A stretch of 64,000 bases of DNA from DASVHS01 sp038244815 (GTDB taxonomy: Bacteria > Acidobacteriota > Thermoanaerobaculia > Gp7-AA8), in contig JBBRTB010000003.1 of the NCBI GenBank assembly GCA_038244815.1, positions 1 to 64,000 on the forward strand, given 5' to 3'. Made by a program: the position numbers and the translations under genes. A model generated the notes under the pieces. It saw nothing but the letters and a program-made list of their open reading frames with translations, was not told the DNA's origin and ran no database searches. Within the stretch, counting starts at the first letter, position 1. Each line of letters begins with the position of its first letter. This document shows positions 40,973-50,080 of this stretch, in pieces.

Positions 40973-43900
40973 ACGTCTTCCACTGCTGCACGGCCGCGTC
41001 GGCCAGCGGCTGGATTCGTGCAAAGCCCTGGCGCGCATCCGCTGAAGGGGGCGCATCCGCGCCGTCCACCGCATCGGCGAGACCCGACAGCGCCGCGTCG
41101 AGGTAACGAAGGCTCGACGTCGTCCGCGGCGAGAGGTACCACTGCTCCTCCGGCGTCAGCTCGGTCATCTCCCGCACACGCGTCTTCAGGGCCTCGTCGG
41201 ACGACGTCTTCACGAGGTCTTCCGCCTCCTTGAGCGCGGCGTGCACCACGGCCCGCGTCGCTTCGATCCGGCGCGCCAGCGCGAACTGTTCCGCATATTC
41301 GGACGCGGTCATGTGGATGCGCGGATCGGGCGCGACCGCCAGCGGCTGGGTCAGCCGCTGACCGTTCATCGTGAGGACGACCTTGTAGTCACCCGGCGGC
41401 GCCCAGACCCCATCGGCAAATGTGCCCCGGTACGCGCTGTCGAGCGCAGCCGGCAGCGGATACCGCAGCGGCCAGACGAATCGATGCATGCCCGGCGTCG
41501 TCGCCAGCGTCGAGGGCGTGGCGAACCATTCCGGCGCGGTGCGCAGCTTGGCCGGATCGGGAGCCGGCACCTTGTCCTCGCTGCTATAGCGGCGAACGAG
41601 CTGGTCGCTGCCGTCGAAGATCTCCAGCGTGACCGGCCCGGCCGAAGGGGGCGCCACATAGTCGATGTAGGCGCCCATCGGCGGATTCGCCGCCATGGGC
41701 TCGTCCTTCGGCATCGGGGAGCCGGTGAATCCCGCGAAGCGCTCGCGGTAGGCAACGGCGGGCGGATAGAGAAACGGGGTGGCGCCGGCGACGACGCGCA
41801 GCGGCGCGACGTCATCCATGATCCAGAAGGCGCGGCCGTGCGTGGCGATGACGAGATCGTTGCCGTGCACGTCGATGTCGCGGATCGACGTGACCGGCAG
41901 ATTCATCTGCAGCGGCTGCCAGTGATCGCCGTCGTCGAATGAAACGTACGCGCCGCGCTCCGTCCCCGCGTAGAGCAGTCCCCGGCGTACGGGATCTTCG
42001 CGAACGACGTTCACCGTCGCCGGCAGGCCCTCCGCGGCGGGCTGCCAGGTCTTCCCGCCATCGTGCGTGCGGTAGACGTAGGCGCGAGAGTCGTCGAGGC
42101 GGTGACGGTCCACCGCGGCGTACGCGGTCTCCGCGTCGAAGTGTGACGCGTCGATCGTGCCCACTTTCGACCACGGCGTCAGCGCCGCGGGAGTGATGTT
42201 CGTCCAGTGCGCACCTTCATCGCGCGTGCGCCAGATCTGTCCGTCGTCGGTGCCCGCCCAGAGATCGTGATCGGCCAGGCGCGACGGTGCGATCGCGTAG
42301 ATCACGCCGAAACGCGTGCCCGGTCCCGCTTTCAGCACCGCAGTCACGGGATCGAGATTCGGCGGCGTTCCCGGATTCTCGCGCGTGAGATCGGGACTCA
42401 TCACCGTCCAATGGTTCCCGCCGTCTTCGGTGCGGAACATCCGCTGATTCGCGAAGTAGAGAACGCGCGGGTCGCGGACCGAAAACAGCAGCGGCAACGT
42501 CCAGGTGCGCCGGTCGTTTTCCAGATAGGCCAGGTTCGGATCGACTTGCCGCGTCTGATGGGTGCGCGTGTCCAGCCGCTCCACGCGGCCGCCGTAGAGC
42601 ACCTCGGGGTCGTTCGGATCGGGCGCGATGTTGTCGGCTTCCCCGCCCGCCGTGATCTCGCGAAACTGCTCGAGCGTGATTCCGTCGTACGTATTCGTGC
42701 GGCTCGGAATTCCGGCGGCGCCGGAGTCCTGCTGCGCTCCGTACACCCAGTACGGAAAACGGTTGTCCGTGATGACGTGGTAGAACTGACCGGTGGGCTG
42801 GTTGAACCAGGAGCTCCACGTAAGGCCGCCGTTGGTCGACACGACCGTCCCCTGATCGACGCCGAGGACGCGGCGCTCGGGGTGATCGGGATCGATCCAG
42901 AGAATGTGGTAGTCGTCGCCGCCCGGCGCGCCTTTCACCGGCGCAAACGTCTTCCCGGCATCGGTGGACTGATACAGATTGACGTTGATCGAGTAGACGA
43001 TGTCGGCGTTCTTCGGCTCCACGGTGACACCGCCGAAGTACCAGCCGCGCGACCACACTCGGAGATCACTGCTCTCGAGCGTCCACGTCGCACCGCCGTC
43101 ATCCGACCGGTACATCCCGCCCTCGGTGGCATCGACGATCGCGTACACGCGTTGCGGGCGCGACGGCGCGACGGCGATGCCGATGCGACCCGGGTTCTCG
43201 GGCAGACCGGAGCCACGAAGCTCGGTCCAGTGATCGCCGCCATCGGTCGACTTGAACAAGCCGCTGCCGGGTCCGTTCGAAGGCGGATAGATACTCCACG
43301 GCGTCCGCCGCGTCTGCCACAGCGCCGCGTAGATCACACTGGGATTGCCGGGCTCGAACGCGAGATCGACCGCGCCGGTGTCGCTGTCCCACTGCAGGCC
43401 TCGGGCCTCGGGCCTCGGGCCTCGGGGCGCCGCCCTTCCCAGAACCTTCTGCCAGGTTTTGCCGCCATCAGTTGTACGAAAGACGCCGCGCTCCGCGTTC
43501 GGTCCGTAGGGATGTCCGAGCGCGGCGACGTACGCGACGTCGGGGTTGTCGGGACGGATGAGGATGCGGGCGATCTGCTGCGAGTCGGTCAATCCGATCG
43601 GCGCCCACGTCTTCCCGGCGTCGATCGACTTGTACATCCCGCTGCCCTGGGCGATGTCGGAGCGCATATCCGCCTCGCCGGTGCCCACGTAAATCACGCT
43701 GGGGTTCGAGCGCGAGACGGCCAGCGCGCCGATCGATCCCACCGGCTGCGCGTCAAAAATCGGCGCCCAGGTCCGGCCGGCATCGCGCGTTTCCCATACG
43801 CCGCCGTTCACGCTGCCGAAGTAGAAATGTTCCGGTTCTCCGGCTACGCCGCTGACCGCGAGCACGCGTCCAGCCCGAAACGGACCGATGAGCCGCCAGT

Positions 43901-43982
43901 GCAGGTCCTGAAAGAGGGCCGGGTCGACGCCACCCATGGCCATCGTTGTGAAGAGCGCGGAGAAGACAAGCAACCGTTTCAT
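40950..43982 (-). CDS. Giant secreted BNR/sortilin-like repeat protein (copy 3)
   Basis: This ~1010-residue protein has a signal peptide (MKRLLVFSALFTTMAMGG) and the opening LHWRLIGPFRAGRVLAVSGVAGEPEHFYFGSV, closest to copy 1. Blades with GGVWETRDAGRTWAPI, GVFRTTDGGKTWQKV, GLFKSTDGGDHWTEL and GAYVSFDDGDHWQPL follow. The C-terminal part has a beta-domain (HRFVWPLRYPLPAAL, PPGDYKVVLTMNGQ) and a helical end. A 29-nt heptad element inserts RAAPRGPRPEARGLQ between two blades, where copies 1 and 2 have no extra residues. The ATG at 43982 follows a TATTTT box. Convergent overlap with the FG-GAP gene. Confidence 0.85.
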   Translation of the reverse strand: MKRLLVFSALFTTMAMGGVDPALFQDLHWRLIGPFRAGRVLAVSGVAGEPEHFYFGSVNGGVWETRDAGRTWAPIFDAQPVGSIGALAVSRSNPSVIYVGTGEADMRSDIAQGSGMYKSIDAGKTWAPIGLTDSQQIARILIRPDNPDVAYVAALGHPYGPNAERGVFRTTDGGKTWQKVLGRAAPRGPRPEARGLQWDSDTGAVDLAFEPGNPSVIYAALWQTRRTPWSIYPPSNGPGSGLFKSTDGGDHWTELRGSGLPENPGRIGIAVAPSRPQRVYAIVDATEGGMYRSDDGGATWTLESSDLRVWSRGWYFGGVTVEPKNADIVYSINVNLYQSTDAGKTFAPVKGAPGGDDYHILWIDPDHPERRVLGVDQGTVVSTNGGLTWSSWFNQPTGQFYHVITDNRFPYWVYGAQQDSGAAGIPSRTNTYDGITLEQFREITAGGEADNIAPDPNDPEVLYGGRVERLDTRTHQTRQVDPNLAYLENDRRTWTLPLLFSVRDPRVLYFANQRMFRTEDGGNHWTVMSPDLTRENPGTPPNLDPVTAVLKAGPGTRFGVIYAIAPSRLADHDLWAGTDDGQIWRTRDEGAHWTNITPAALTPWSKVGTIDASHFDAETAYAAVDRHRLDDSRAYVYRTHDGGKTWQPAAEGLPATVNVVREDPVRRGLLYAGTERGAYVSFDDGDHWQPLQMNLPVTSIRDIDVHGNDLVIATHGRAFWIMDDVAPLRVVAGATPFLYPPAVAYRERFAGFTGSPMPKDEPMAANPPMGAYIDYVAPPSAGPVTLEIFDGSDQLVRRYSSEDKVPAPDPAKLRTAPEWFATPSTLATTPGMHRFVWPLRYPLPAALDSAYRGTFADGVWAPPGDYKVVLTMNGQRLTQPLAVAPDPRIHMTASEYAEQFALARRIEATRAVVHAALKEAEDLVKTSSDEALKTRVREMTELTPEEQWYLSPRTTSSLRYLDAALSGLADAVDGADAPPSADARQGFARIQPLADAAVQQWKTFRAVHVQ
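43397..43425. repeat. 29-nt GGCCTCG heptad element, inside BNR copy 3
   Basis: (GGCCTCG)4+G, perfect, lies within the coding region. With flanking bases it adds the peptide PRGPRPEARGL in a loop between propeller blades. Confidence 0.8.
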
Positions 43983-43990
43983 CGTGCTGG

Positions 43991-43996
43991 AAAATA
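43991..43996 (-). promoter_or_regulatory. -10-like box of BNR copy 3
   Basis: TATTTT on the minus strand predicts a start at about 43984, two bases before the ATG. Confidence 0.4.
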
Positions 43997-44042
43997 TCAT
44001 TTCCCGCGCTTCTCCCGATCAAAGACCAGGAGCCGTAGATCG

Positions 44043-44048
44043 TACAAT
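44043..44048 (+). promoter_or_regulatory. -10 box TACAAT of the barrel-protein gene
   Basis: TACAAT predicts transcription starting at 44055, the A of the ATG: a leaderless mRNA. Confidence 0.5.
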
Positions 44049-44054
44049 TGCACC

Positions 44055-45242
44055 ATGCGTCTGACCGTGGCCCTTGTTCTCAGCGCGTGCTGCCTGTCCA
44101 CCGCATCAGCCCAGACACCTTCGTTCCAGTGGCATCTCTATCTCGCCGCCCGCGAGATCCGCGTCAAGGCGGAGCCGTCGTGGACGGAGGGCGGCTTCGG
44201 ACGCTTCGACGTCGGGGCGAACAGCCCGGACTCGACGCGCACGCTCAACGACGAGATGGGGCAGCTCGGATTCGACTGGACACCGGCGCGCTGGCTCCTG
44301 CTGCATGCCGACGGCGTGGCGCGGCGAGAGCCGGCGGGCACGGTGGGCAAGCGCGCCGGCCTCGTTCAGGCCTATGCCGATCTCTACACCGAGCACCTGC
44401 GACTGCGCGCCGGTACGTTCTGGCTTCCCACCTCGCGCGAGAACGTCGATCCGCTCTGGAACTCCCGCTACACGATCACCTACTCGGCGTTGAACACGTG
44501 GATCGCCCAGGAGGTTCGTCCCGTCGGCGCGGATCTGCAGTTTTCGCCGAATTTCTACTTCGCGATCGGCGCGACCGCGTTCCGCGGCAATGACACGATG
44601 GGCACCGAGCTGGCCGCGCGAGGCTGGACGCTCGGCAACCGCCTCAGCGTGTACAACGAGAACATCGCCATCCCTCCGCCGGATGACGTCACGCGGCCCA
44701 TCGGCGCCGACATCGATCACAAGTTCGGATTCGCCGAGCGCATTCGCGTGCAGCTTCCCGAGCGGGCCCTGCTCCAGATCACGCACATCGACAATCGCGC
44801 CACGCTCGTTCCGGGAGAAGCACCGGACTATCCGTGGCAGACGCGGTTCAACATCGTCGGCGCCGAGATCGGATCGACGTCGCCGACGACGGCCGCCGCC
44901 GAATGGGCGAAAGGGCGGACGACGCTGGCGTTCCCCGGCGGCACGTACACGATGGACTTCGATACGTCCTACCTGCTCGTCTCGCGCAAGTACGGCAAGG
45001 ACCGCTACACGACACGCATCGAGCGCTTCTCCACGCGCAGTCACAAGCCGTCGCCCGACGACATGAGCCGCGAAAACGGCAAGGCCCTGACGTTCGCGTG
45101 GCTGCGTGACCTGAGCGAGCATGTGCGCGGCGGCTTCGAGTACGTCAAGGTGGACGGCGATCGTCCCGGTGCGGCTCTGGGCGGAGCCGATCCGCGCACC
45201 GGCGGCTCCACGATCACGCTCGAGCTGCGGCTCGCCTATTGA
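44055..45242 (+). CDS. Predicted outer-membrane beta-barrel (porin-like) protein
   Basis: The 395-residue protein has a signal peptide ending ASAQ. Alternating amphipathic strands follow throughout, with many aromatic residues (e.g. LLLHADGVARREPAG, GLVQAYADLYTEHLRLRAGTFWLP, WIAQEVRPVGADLQFSPNFYFAIGATAF), and the protein ends with STITLELRLAY, an outer-membrane strand with an aromatic C-terminus. The PTSRENVDPLWNSRYTITYSALN stretch resembles porins of the OprO/phosphate-selective style. Pore substrate unknown. The gene is divergent from BNR copy 3 and its stop overlaps the ATG of arfB by one base. Confidence 0.75.
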   Translation: MRLTVALVLSACCLSTASAQTPSFQWHLYLAAREIRVKAEPSWTEGGFGRFDVGANSPDSTRTLNDEMGQLGFDWTPARWLLLHADGVARREPAGTVGKRAGLVQAYADLYTEHLRLRAGTFWLPTSRENVDPLWNSRYTITYSALNTWIAQEVRPVGADLQFSPNFYFAIGATAFRGNDTMGTELAARGWTLGNRLSVYNENIAIPPPDDVTRPIGADIDHKFGFAERIRVQLPERALLQITHIDNRATLVPGEAPDYPWQTRFNIVGAEIGSTSPTTAAAEWAKGRTTLAFPGGTYTMDFDTSYLLVSRKYGKDRYTTRIERFSTRSHKPSPDDMSRENGKALTFAWLRDLSEHVRGGFEYVKVDGDRPGAALGGADPRTGGSTITLELRLAY

Positions 45243-45658
45243 TGCGCGACCTCGACATCGGTCACGGCATCGTCGTTCCCGGGCCACTGCTTCGCGCCAC
45301 GACCTCGCGCAGCGGCGGTCCGGGCGGCCAGAACGTCAACAAGCTCGAAACGAAGGTCACCATCGAGGCAGACGTCGACTCCCTTCCGCTCTCCGACGAG
45401 CAGAAGCAGCTCATCCGTTCCCGTCTCATGGGTCGCATCACCCGTGCCGGCGTCCTGCGTGTCACGTCGCAAGCCGAGCGGACTCAGCTCGCCAATCGCG
45501 ATCGGGCATTATCCCGGATGGAAGAGCTTCTCCGGGAGGCGCTGGAAGTGCGGGCCGTGCGCCGGAAGAGCCGGACGCCGAAAGCGCAGAAGCGGCGGCG
45601 CCTCGAGGCAAAGAAGCGCCGCGCCGAGACCAAAAGGCTGCGCTCGAGCATCGATTGA
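45242..45658 (+). CDS. arfB: Alternative ribosome-rescue factor ArfB (YaeJ)
   Basis: The 138-residue protein has the release-factor GGQ motif in SRSGGPGGQNVNKLETKV and the basic, Arg/Lys-rich C-terminal tail (TPKAQKRRRLEAKKRRAETKR) that enters the empty mRNA channel of stalled ribosomes. The length matches ArfB. ArfB hydrolyses peptidyl-tRNA on ribosomes lacking a stop codon. The ATG at 45242 overlaps the TGA of the barrel gene (TGATG), although the two functions seem unrelated. Confidence 0.93.
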   Translation: MRDLDIGHGIVVPGPLLRATTSRSGGPGGQNVNKLETKVTIEADVDSLPLSDEQKQLIRSRLMGRITRAGVLRVTSQAERTQLANRDRALSRMEELLREALEVRAVRRKSRTPKAQKRRRLEAKKRRAETKRLRSSID

Positions 45659-45704
45659 AGTGCCTTCGAAATGTGCGCCTCGTCCGCTTCGTTGCAGGTG
45701 ATCT

Positions 45705-47852
45705 ATGCGACGTATAGCGATACTCCTGACGCTTGCACTCTGTGCATGTTCCACGACCCCGGCAACCCGGCAACCCGATAACCCGGCAACCGCCGTCCCC
45801 TCCGCACCGAACCCATTTCTCACCGAGAGCACGCTCCCGTTTCACGCTCCCCCCTTCGATCGCATTAAGGACAGCGACTATCAGCCCGCCATCGAGCAGG
45901 GCATGAAGGAGCAGATCGCCGAGATCGAGACGGTGGCGAACAACCCCGAGGCGCCGGCGTTCGACAACACCATCGTGCCGATGGAGCGTTCGGGCCAGTT
46001 GCTCACGCGGGTCTCCAAGGTCTTCTTCAACCTCACCGGGTCGAACACGAACGAGGTGATGCAGAAGATCGAGGCGGAGGAGGCGCCGAAGCTGGCCTCG
46101 CATCAGGACGCCATTTACCTCAATCCGAAGCTCTTCGCGCGCGTGAAGTCGCTCTACGACCGCCGCGACTCGCTGGGCCTCGACGCCCAGTCGAAGTATC
46201 TCGTGGAGCGCTACTACAAGAACTTCGTCCGCGCCGGCGCACAGCTCTCCGACGCCGACAAGACCACGCTGCGCGCACTGAACCAGGAAGAGTCGACGCT
46301 CATGACCCAGTATCGTGAGAAGGTCCTGGCCGGCACAAAAGAGTCGGCGCTGGTCATCGACAACAAGGCCGAACTGGCCGGCCTCACTGATGCCGACATC
46401 GCCGCTGCCGCGCAGCGCGCCAAGGATCGCGGCCGCACGAACAAGTGGGTGATCGCGCTGCAGAACACGACGCAGCAGCCGCCGCTCACCAACCTCGACA
46501 GCGCCATCGTCCGCCGCCGTCTTCTCGCCGCATCGGAAGCGCGCGGCAATCACGGTGGCCCGAACGACACGAAAGCTGTCGTGGCCCGGCTGGCCCAGCT
46601 TCGCGCCCAGAAAGCGCGCATCCTCGGATACCCGACCTACGCCGCGTACTCGCTCGACGATCAGATGGCCAAAACACCCGAGGCGGCCATCAAGCTCATG
46701 ACCGATCTCGTCCCGGGATCGACCGGCAGCGCTATGGCCGATGCCGCACGCATGGAGAAGCTCGCCGGCGGTCCGATCACCGCGGCCGACTGGCAGTATT
46801 ACGCCGAACGCCTGCGCAAAGCCGAGTTCGATCTCGACGAGTCGCAGGTCCGCCCCTACTTCGAGCTCGATCGCGTCCTGCGCGACGGCGTGTTCTACGC
46901 CGCGAACCAGCTCTACGGCATCACGTTCAAAGAGCGCAAGGACATCCCCGTCTATCAGCCTGACGTCCGGGTGTTCGAAGTGTTCGACGCCGACGGCAAG
47001 TCTCTGGCGCTGTTCTACGCCGACTACTTCGCGCGCCCGAACAAGAGCGGCGGGGCCTGGGAAGACACGTTCGTCGACCAGAGCGGTCTCATGGGAACGA
47101 AGCCCGTCGTCTTCAACGTGACCAACGTCGAGAAACCGGCGGTGGGACTGCCGGCGCTGCTGACGTTCACCGAAGTGACCACGATGTTCCACGAGTTCGG
47201 TCACGCCCTGCACACCATGTTCTCCGACGTGAAATACCCGACGCTGGCAGGCACGAACGTCCCGCGCGACTTCGTCGAGTTCCCCTCGCAGTTCAACGAG
47301 CACTGGGCGCTCGACCCGCAGGTGTTCGCAAATTACGCGAAGCACTACCAGACCGGCCAGCCCATGCCGCAGGCGCTCGTCGAGAAGATCAAGAAGTCGC
47401 AGAAGTTCAATCAGGGCTACGCGCTGACGGAGTATCTGGCCGCGGCGCTGCTCGACATGTCCTGGCACACCCTGACCGCCGACATGCCGCTGCAGGACGT
47501 CAACACGTTCGAGCCGGCGTCGCTCAACCGCTTCAACATCAATCTTCCGCTCGTTCCTCCGCGTTACCACACCACTTACTTCTCGCACATCTGGGGCGGC
47601 GGCTACGCGGCCGGTTACTACGCGTATCTGTGGAGCGAGGTCATCGATGACGACGCCTTCTACTGGTTCAAGGAGCACGGCGGCCTGACCCGCGCCAACG
47701 GCCAGCGCCTCCGCGACATGATCCTCTCCCGCGGCGGGACCGAGGACATGGCCACGATGTATCGCGATTTCCGCGGCCGCGATCCGATCGTCGAGCCGCT
47801 GCTCATCGAGCGTGGGCTGAAATCTCCGACGGAGCCGACATCGCAGAAATAG
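45705..47852 (+). CDS. dcp: M3 family metallopeptidase, Dcp-like lipoprotein
   Basis: The 715-residue protein has a lipoprotein signal (LLTLALCAC) and the M3 zinc site H496-E497-FG-H500 in MFHEFGHALHTMFS, with DFVEFPSQFNEHW supplying the third ligand region and YHTTYFSHIWGGGYAAGYYAYLWSEV the substrate-binding tyrosine region. This is the peptidyl-dipeptidase Dcp/oligopeptidase A pattern. It degrades oligopeptides at the periplasmic face. A period-8 repeat right after the lipidated Cys encodes PATRQPDNPAT, a linker of repeat origin. The last 50 bases overlap the convergent luciferase-like gene. Confidence 0.92.
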   Translation: MRRIAILLTLALCACSTTPATRQPDNPATAVPSAPNPFLTESTLPFHAPPFDRIKDSDYQPAIEQGMKEQIAEIETVANNPEAPAFDNTIVPMERSGQLLTRVSKVFFNLTGSNTNEVMQKIEAEEAPKLASHQDAIYLNPKLFARVKSLYDRRDSLGLDAQSKYLVERYYKNFVRAGAQLSDADKTTLRALNQEESTLMTQYREKVLAGTKESALVIDNKAELAGLTDADIAAAAQRAKDRGRTNKWVIALQNTTQQPPLTNLDSAIVRRRLLAASEARGNHGGPNDTKAVVARLAQLRAQKARILGYPTYAAYSLDDQMAKTPEAAIKLMTDLVPGSTGSAMADAARMEKLAGGPITAADWQYYAERLRKAEFDLDESQVRPYFELDRVLRDGVFYAANQLYGITFKERKDIPVYQPDVRVFEVFDADGKSLALFYADYFARPNKSGGAWEDTFVDQSGLMGTKPVVFNVTNVEKPAVGLPALLTFTEVTTMFHEFGHALHTMFSDVKYPTLAGTNVPRDFVEFPSQFNEHWALDPQVFANYAKHYQTGQPMPQALVEKIKKSQKFNQGYALTEYLAAALLDMSWHTLTADMPLQDVNTFEPASLNRFNINLPLVPPRYHTTYFSHIWGGGYAAGYYAYLWSEVIDDDAFYWFKEHGGLTRANGQRLRDMILSRGGTEDMATMYRDFRGRDPIVEPLLIERGLKSPTEPTSQK
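45759..45792. repeat. Period-8 CCCGGCAA tandem repeat in dcp
   Basis: Four units of CCCGGCAA (one CCCGATAA) code for the linker PATRQPDNPAT after the lipobox. The first 19 bases equal those at 364-382. Confidence 0.75.
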
Positions 47853-48846
47853 CCGATCCGAACGCGCCGGCGATCAACTCGTACGATCGCCGGCGTGCTT
47901 CGTGGCTGTAGGTGATCGTCACGACCATCACCTCTTCCGCGCCGTACTCCCCGGCCACCGTCTCGATTCCGGCCCGCACCGTCGCCGCTGAGCCGATGAT
48001 GGCGCGCCGGCCCGCGGGGATCACATCGTGCGCCAGTCCCCGCTCGTCGAAGGTGCGCAAGGCCTTCTCCACCGGCGGCACCTGAACGAGCTGCCCCTCT
48101 CGCATGAGCATGAAGGCCATGCGCGAGCTCGCCGACAGCCGCCACGCCTCTTCGTCCGTGTCTGCGCAGACGACCGTCACCGCCACGATCACGCGCGGCT
48201 TCGGTGAGTACCCATCCTTCGCGAAATCCTGGCGATACTGGCGGCAGATCGACGCGCCCATCGGGCTGATGAAATCGGCGAACGCATACGGCAGTCCGGT
48301 CTCCGCCGCCCAGATTCCGCTCTGCGGCGATGAGCCGAGAAGCCACAACTCCGGCTTCCCCGGGCGGCCGGGCAGCAGCGACAGGCGCGCGAATGGATGA
48401 TCGCCCGGCATGGAGTCGGTGATGTAGGCGAGCAGCTCCGCGAGCTGCGCCGGAAAGTCGTCCGGAGCGGCCTGACGGCGGTCGCGTTGCAGCGCGAACG
48501 TCGTCACCGGATCCGTTCCCGCCGCGCGCCCCAGGCCGAGGTCGATGCGCTTCGGGAAGAGCCCGGCCAGCATGCTGAAGGCCTCGGCCACCTTGACGGG
48601 ACTGTAGTGCGGGAGCATGACGCCGCCGCTGCCGGTGCGGATGGTGGTCGTGGCCGAGGCGATCGCGGCGATCAGCACCTCCGGCGCGGCGCAGGCGAGC
48701 ATCGGCGTGCCGTGATGTTCGGCCACCCAGTAGCGGTGGTATCCGAGCGATTCGGTGAAGCGGGCCAGGTCGACCGAGTTCAGCAGCGCGTCCGCGCCGC
48801 TCATCCCTTCGGAGATCGGCGATTGATCGAGAACGCTGATGCGCAT
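47803..48846 (-). CDS. LLM-class flavin-dependent oxidoreductase (luciferase-like)
   Basis: The 347-residue protein begins RISVLDQSPISEGMSGADAL, the typical start of the MsnO8/single-subunit LLM family. It continues with RYWVAEHHGTPMLACAAPEVL, RTGSGGVMLPHYSP, VAEAFSMLAGLFPKRIDLGLGRAAGTD and ELWLLGSSPQSGIWAAETGLPYAFADF. Members oxidise small molecules with reduced FMN; the substrate is unknown. The start lies 16 bp from the start of the divergent MFS gene; a GGGAG is spaced 8 bases from the ATG. The 3' end overlaps dcp by 50 bp. Confidence 0.88.
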   Translation of the reverse strand: MRISVLDQSPISEGMSGADALLNSVDLARFTESLGYHRYWVAEHHGTPMLACAAPEVLIAAIASATTTIRTGSGGVMLPHYSPVKVAEAFSMLAGLFPKRIDLGLGRAAGTDPVTTFALQRDRRQAAPDDFPAQLAELLAYITDSMPGDHPFARLSLLPGRPGKPELWLLGSSPQSGIWAAETGLPYAFADFISPMGASICRQYRQDFAKDGYSPKPRVIVAVTVVCADTDEEAWRLSASSRMAFMLMREGQLVQVPPVEKALRTFDERGLAHDVIPAGRRAIIGSAATVRAGIETVAGEYGAEEVMVVTITYSHEARRRSYELIAGAFGSAISAMSAPSEISAHAR

Positions 48847-48847
48847 T

Positions 48848-48853
48848 TACACT
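48848..48853 (+). promoter_or_regulatory. -10-like box of the MFS gene
   Basis: TACACT predicts a start at about 48860, three bases before the ATG at 48863. The promoter overlaps the first codons of the divergent luciferase-like gene. Confidence 0.4.
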
Positions 48854-48862
48854 CTCCCTCGC

Positions 48863-50080
48863 ATGAGCCGTACCCAGGCGCTTCTTCTCATCTCCCTGGC
48901 CATCCTTTTCGCCATGTCGCTCTGGTTCGGCGTCTCGGCGGTCGGACCGCAGATCGCGAAGGAGTGGCACCTCGATACGAGCTCGACGGCGTGGCTGACC
49001 CTGGCTGTGCAGATCGGGTTCGTCGCCGGCACGCTCGTCAGCGCGACCATGAATCTCGCCGACCTCATCCGGCCGCGTCTGTTGATCGCAATCTGCGCCA
49101 TGGCCGGCGCAATCGCAAACGGCGTGCTCGCGCTGGCCGTGCACGGAGTGACCGCCGCCATCGTCCTGCGATTCCTGACGGGCGCATGTCTGGCCGGCGT
49201 GTATCCGCCGGGGATGAAGCTCATCGCCACCTGGTTTCGCGAAGGCCGCGGGGTGGCCCTGGGCGTACTGATCGGTGCTCTCACTCTCGGCAAGGGCACA
49301 CCGTATCTCATCAACGCGGTCGGATCATCGAACTGGCGCGTCAATGTCGGCGTTGCTTCCGTGCTGGCTGCGATCGGGGCGCTGGTCATCGCGCTGGTGC
49401 ACGAAGGACCTTACGGATTGCCGACGCAGCGCTTCGACATCACCCAGGCGGGCCGGGCCTTCGCGAATCGCGGCGTGCGGCTCGCGAATTTCGGTTACTT
49501 CGGACACATGTGGGAGCTGTACGCGATGTGGACGTGGACGCCGGTGATGATCCGCGCCAGCCTCGCTGTCAGCGGTGACCCGCCGGTGTACGCCGAATTC
49601 GCATCGTTCCTCGTCATCGGCAGCGGAGCCATCGGATGCGTGGTGGCGGGACGCGTCGCCGATCGCATCGGACGGCCGGTCGTGGCCGGCACGGCCATGG
49701 CCATCAGCGGGGCCTGCTGCATCGCCGTCGGATTCCTTTACGGCCGCTCACCGGTACTGCTCCTGATGCTGGCGGCCGTCTGGGGCGCTACCGTGGTTGC
49801 CGACTCCGCGCAATTTTCCGCGTCGGTGACCGAGCTCGGCGATCCGCGTTACATCGGGACCGCGCTCACGATTCAGACGTGCGTCGGCTTCCTGATCACG
49901 ACGATCTCGATCTGGCTGATCCCGATTCTCGTGGCGCGCCTCACTTGGCACTACGCCTTCGCCGTGCTCGCCATCGGACCGATCCTGGGCATCATGGCCA
50001 TGATGCGGTTGCAGAGAGTGGTTGGGGCGAGATCGAAGACCGGAGACATCTCTATTCCTTCCCTTCCTGGCTCACCTTGA
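48863..50080 (+). CDS. MFS transporter (CynX/NimT-like)
   Basis: The ~405-residue protein has 12 membrane helices. It opens with ALLLISLAILFAMSLWFGVSAVGPQIAKEW, the pattern of the CynX/NimT-like and nitrate/cyanate MFS branch, with GACLAGVYPPGMKLIATWF for the helix 3-4 region and GRVADRIGRPVVAGTAMAISGACC as the second-half A motif. Substrate unknown. The last 29 bases overlap the convergent lipoprotein gene, so the final residues (DISIPSLPGSP) may be poorly conserved. Confidence 0.8.
   Translation: MSRTQALLLISLAILFAMSLWFGVSAVGPQIAKEWHLDTSSTAWLTLAVQIGFVAGTLVSATMNLADLIRPRLLIAICAMAGAIANGVLALAVHGVTAAIVLRFLTGACLAGVYPPGMKLIATWFREGRGVALGVLIGALTLGKGTPYLINAVGSSNWRVNVGVASVLAAIGALVIALVHEGPYGLPTQRFDITQAGRAFANRGVRLANFGYFGHMWELYAMWTWTPVMIRASLAVSGDPPVYAEFASFLVIGSGAIGCVVAGRVADRIGRPVVAGTAMAISGACCIAVGFLYGRSPVLLLMLAAVWGATVVADSAQFSASVTELGDPRYIGTALTIQTCVGFLITTISIWLIPILVARLTWHYAFAVLAIGPILGIMAMMRLQRVVGARSKTGDISIPSLPGSP

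Noticed and set aside
42207..44054. Long plus-strand frame opposite BNR copy 3
   Set aside because: It is the antisense shadow of the minus-strand BNR gene. Only the part from 44055 on, with signal peptide and barrel character, is real.
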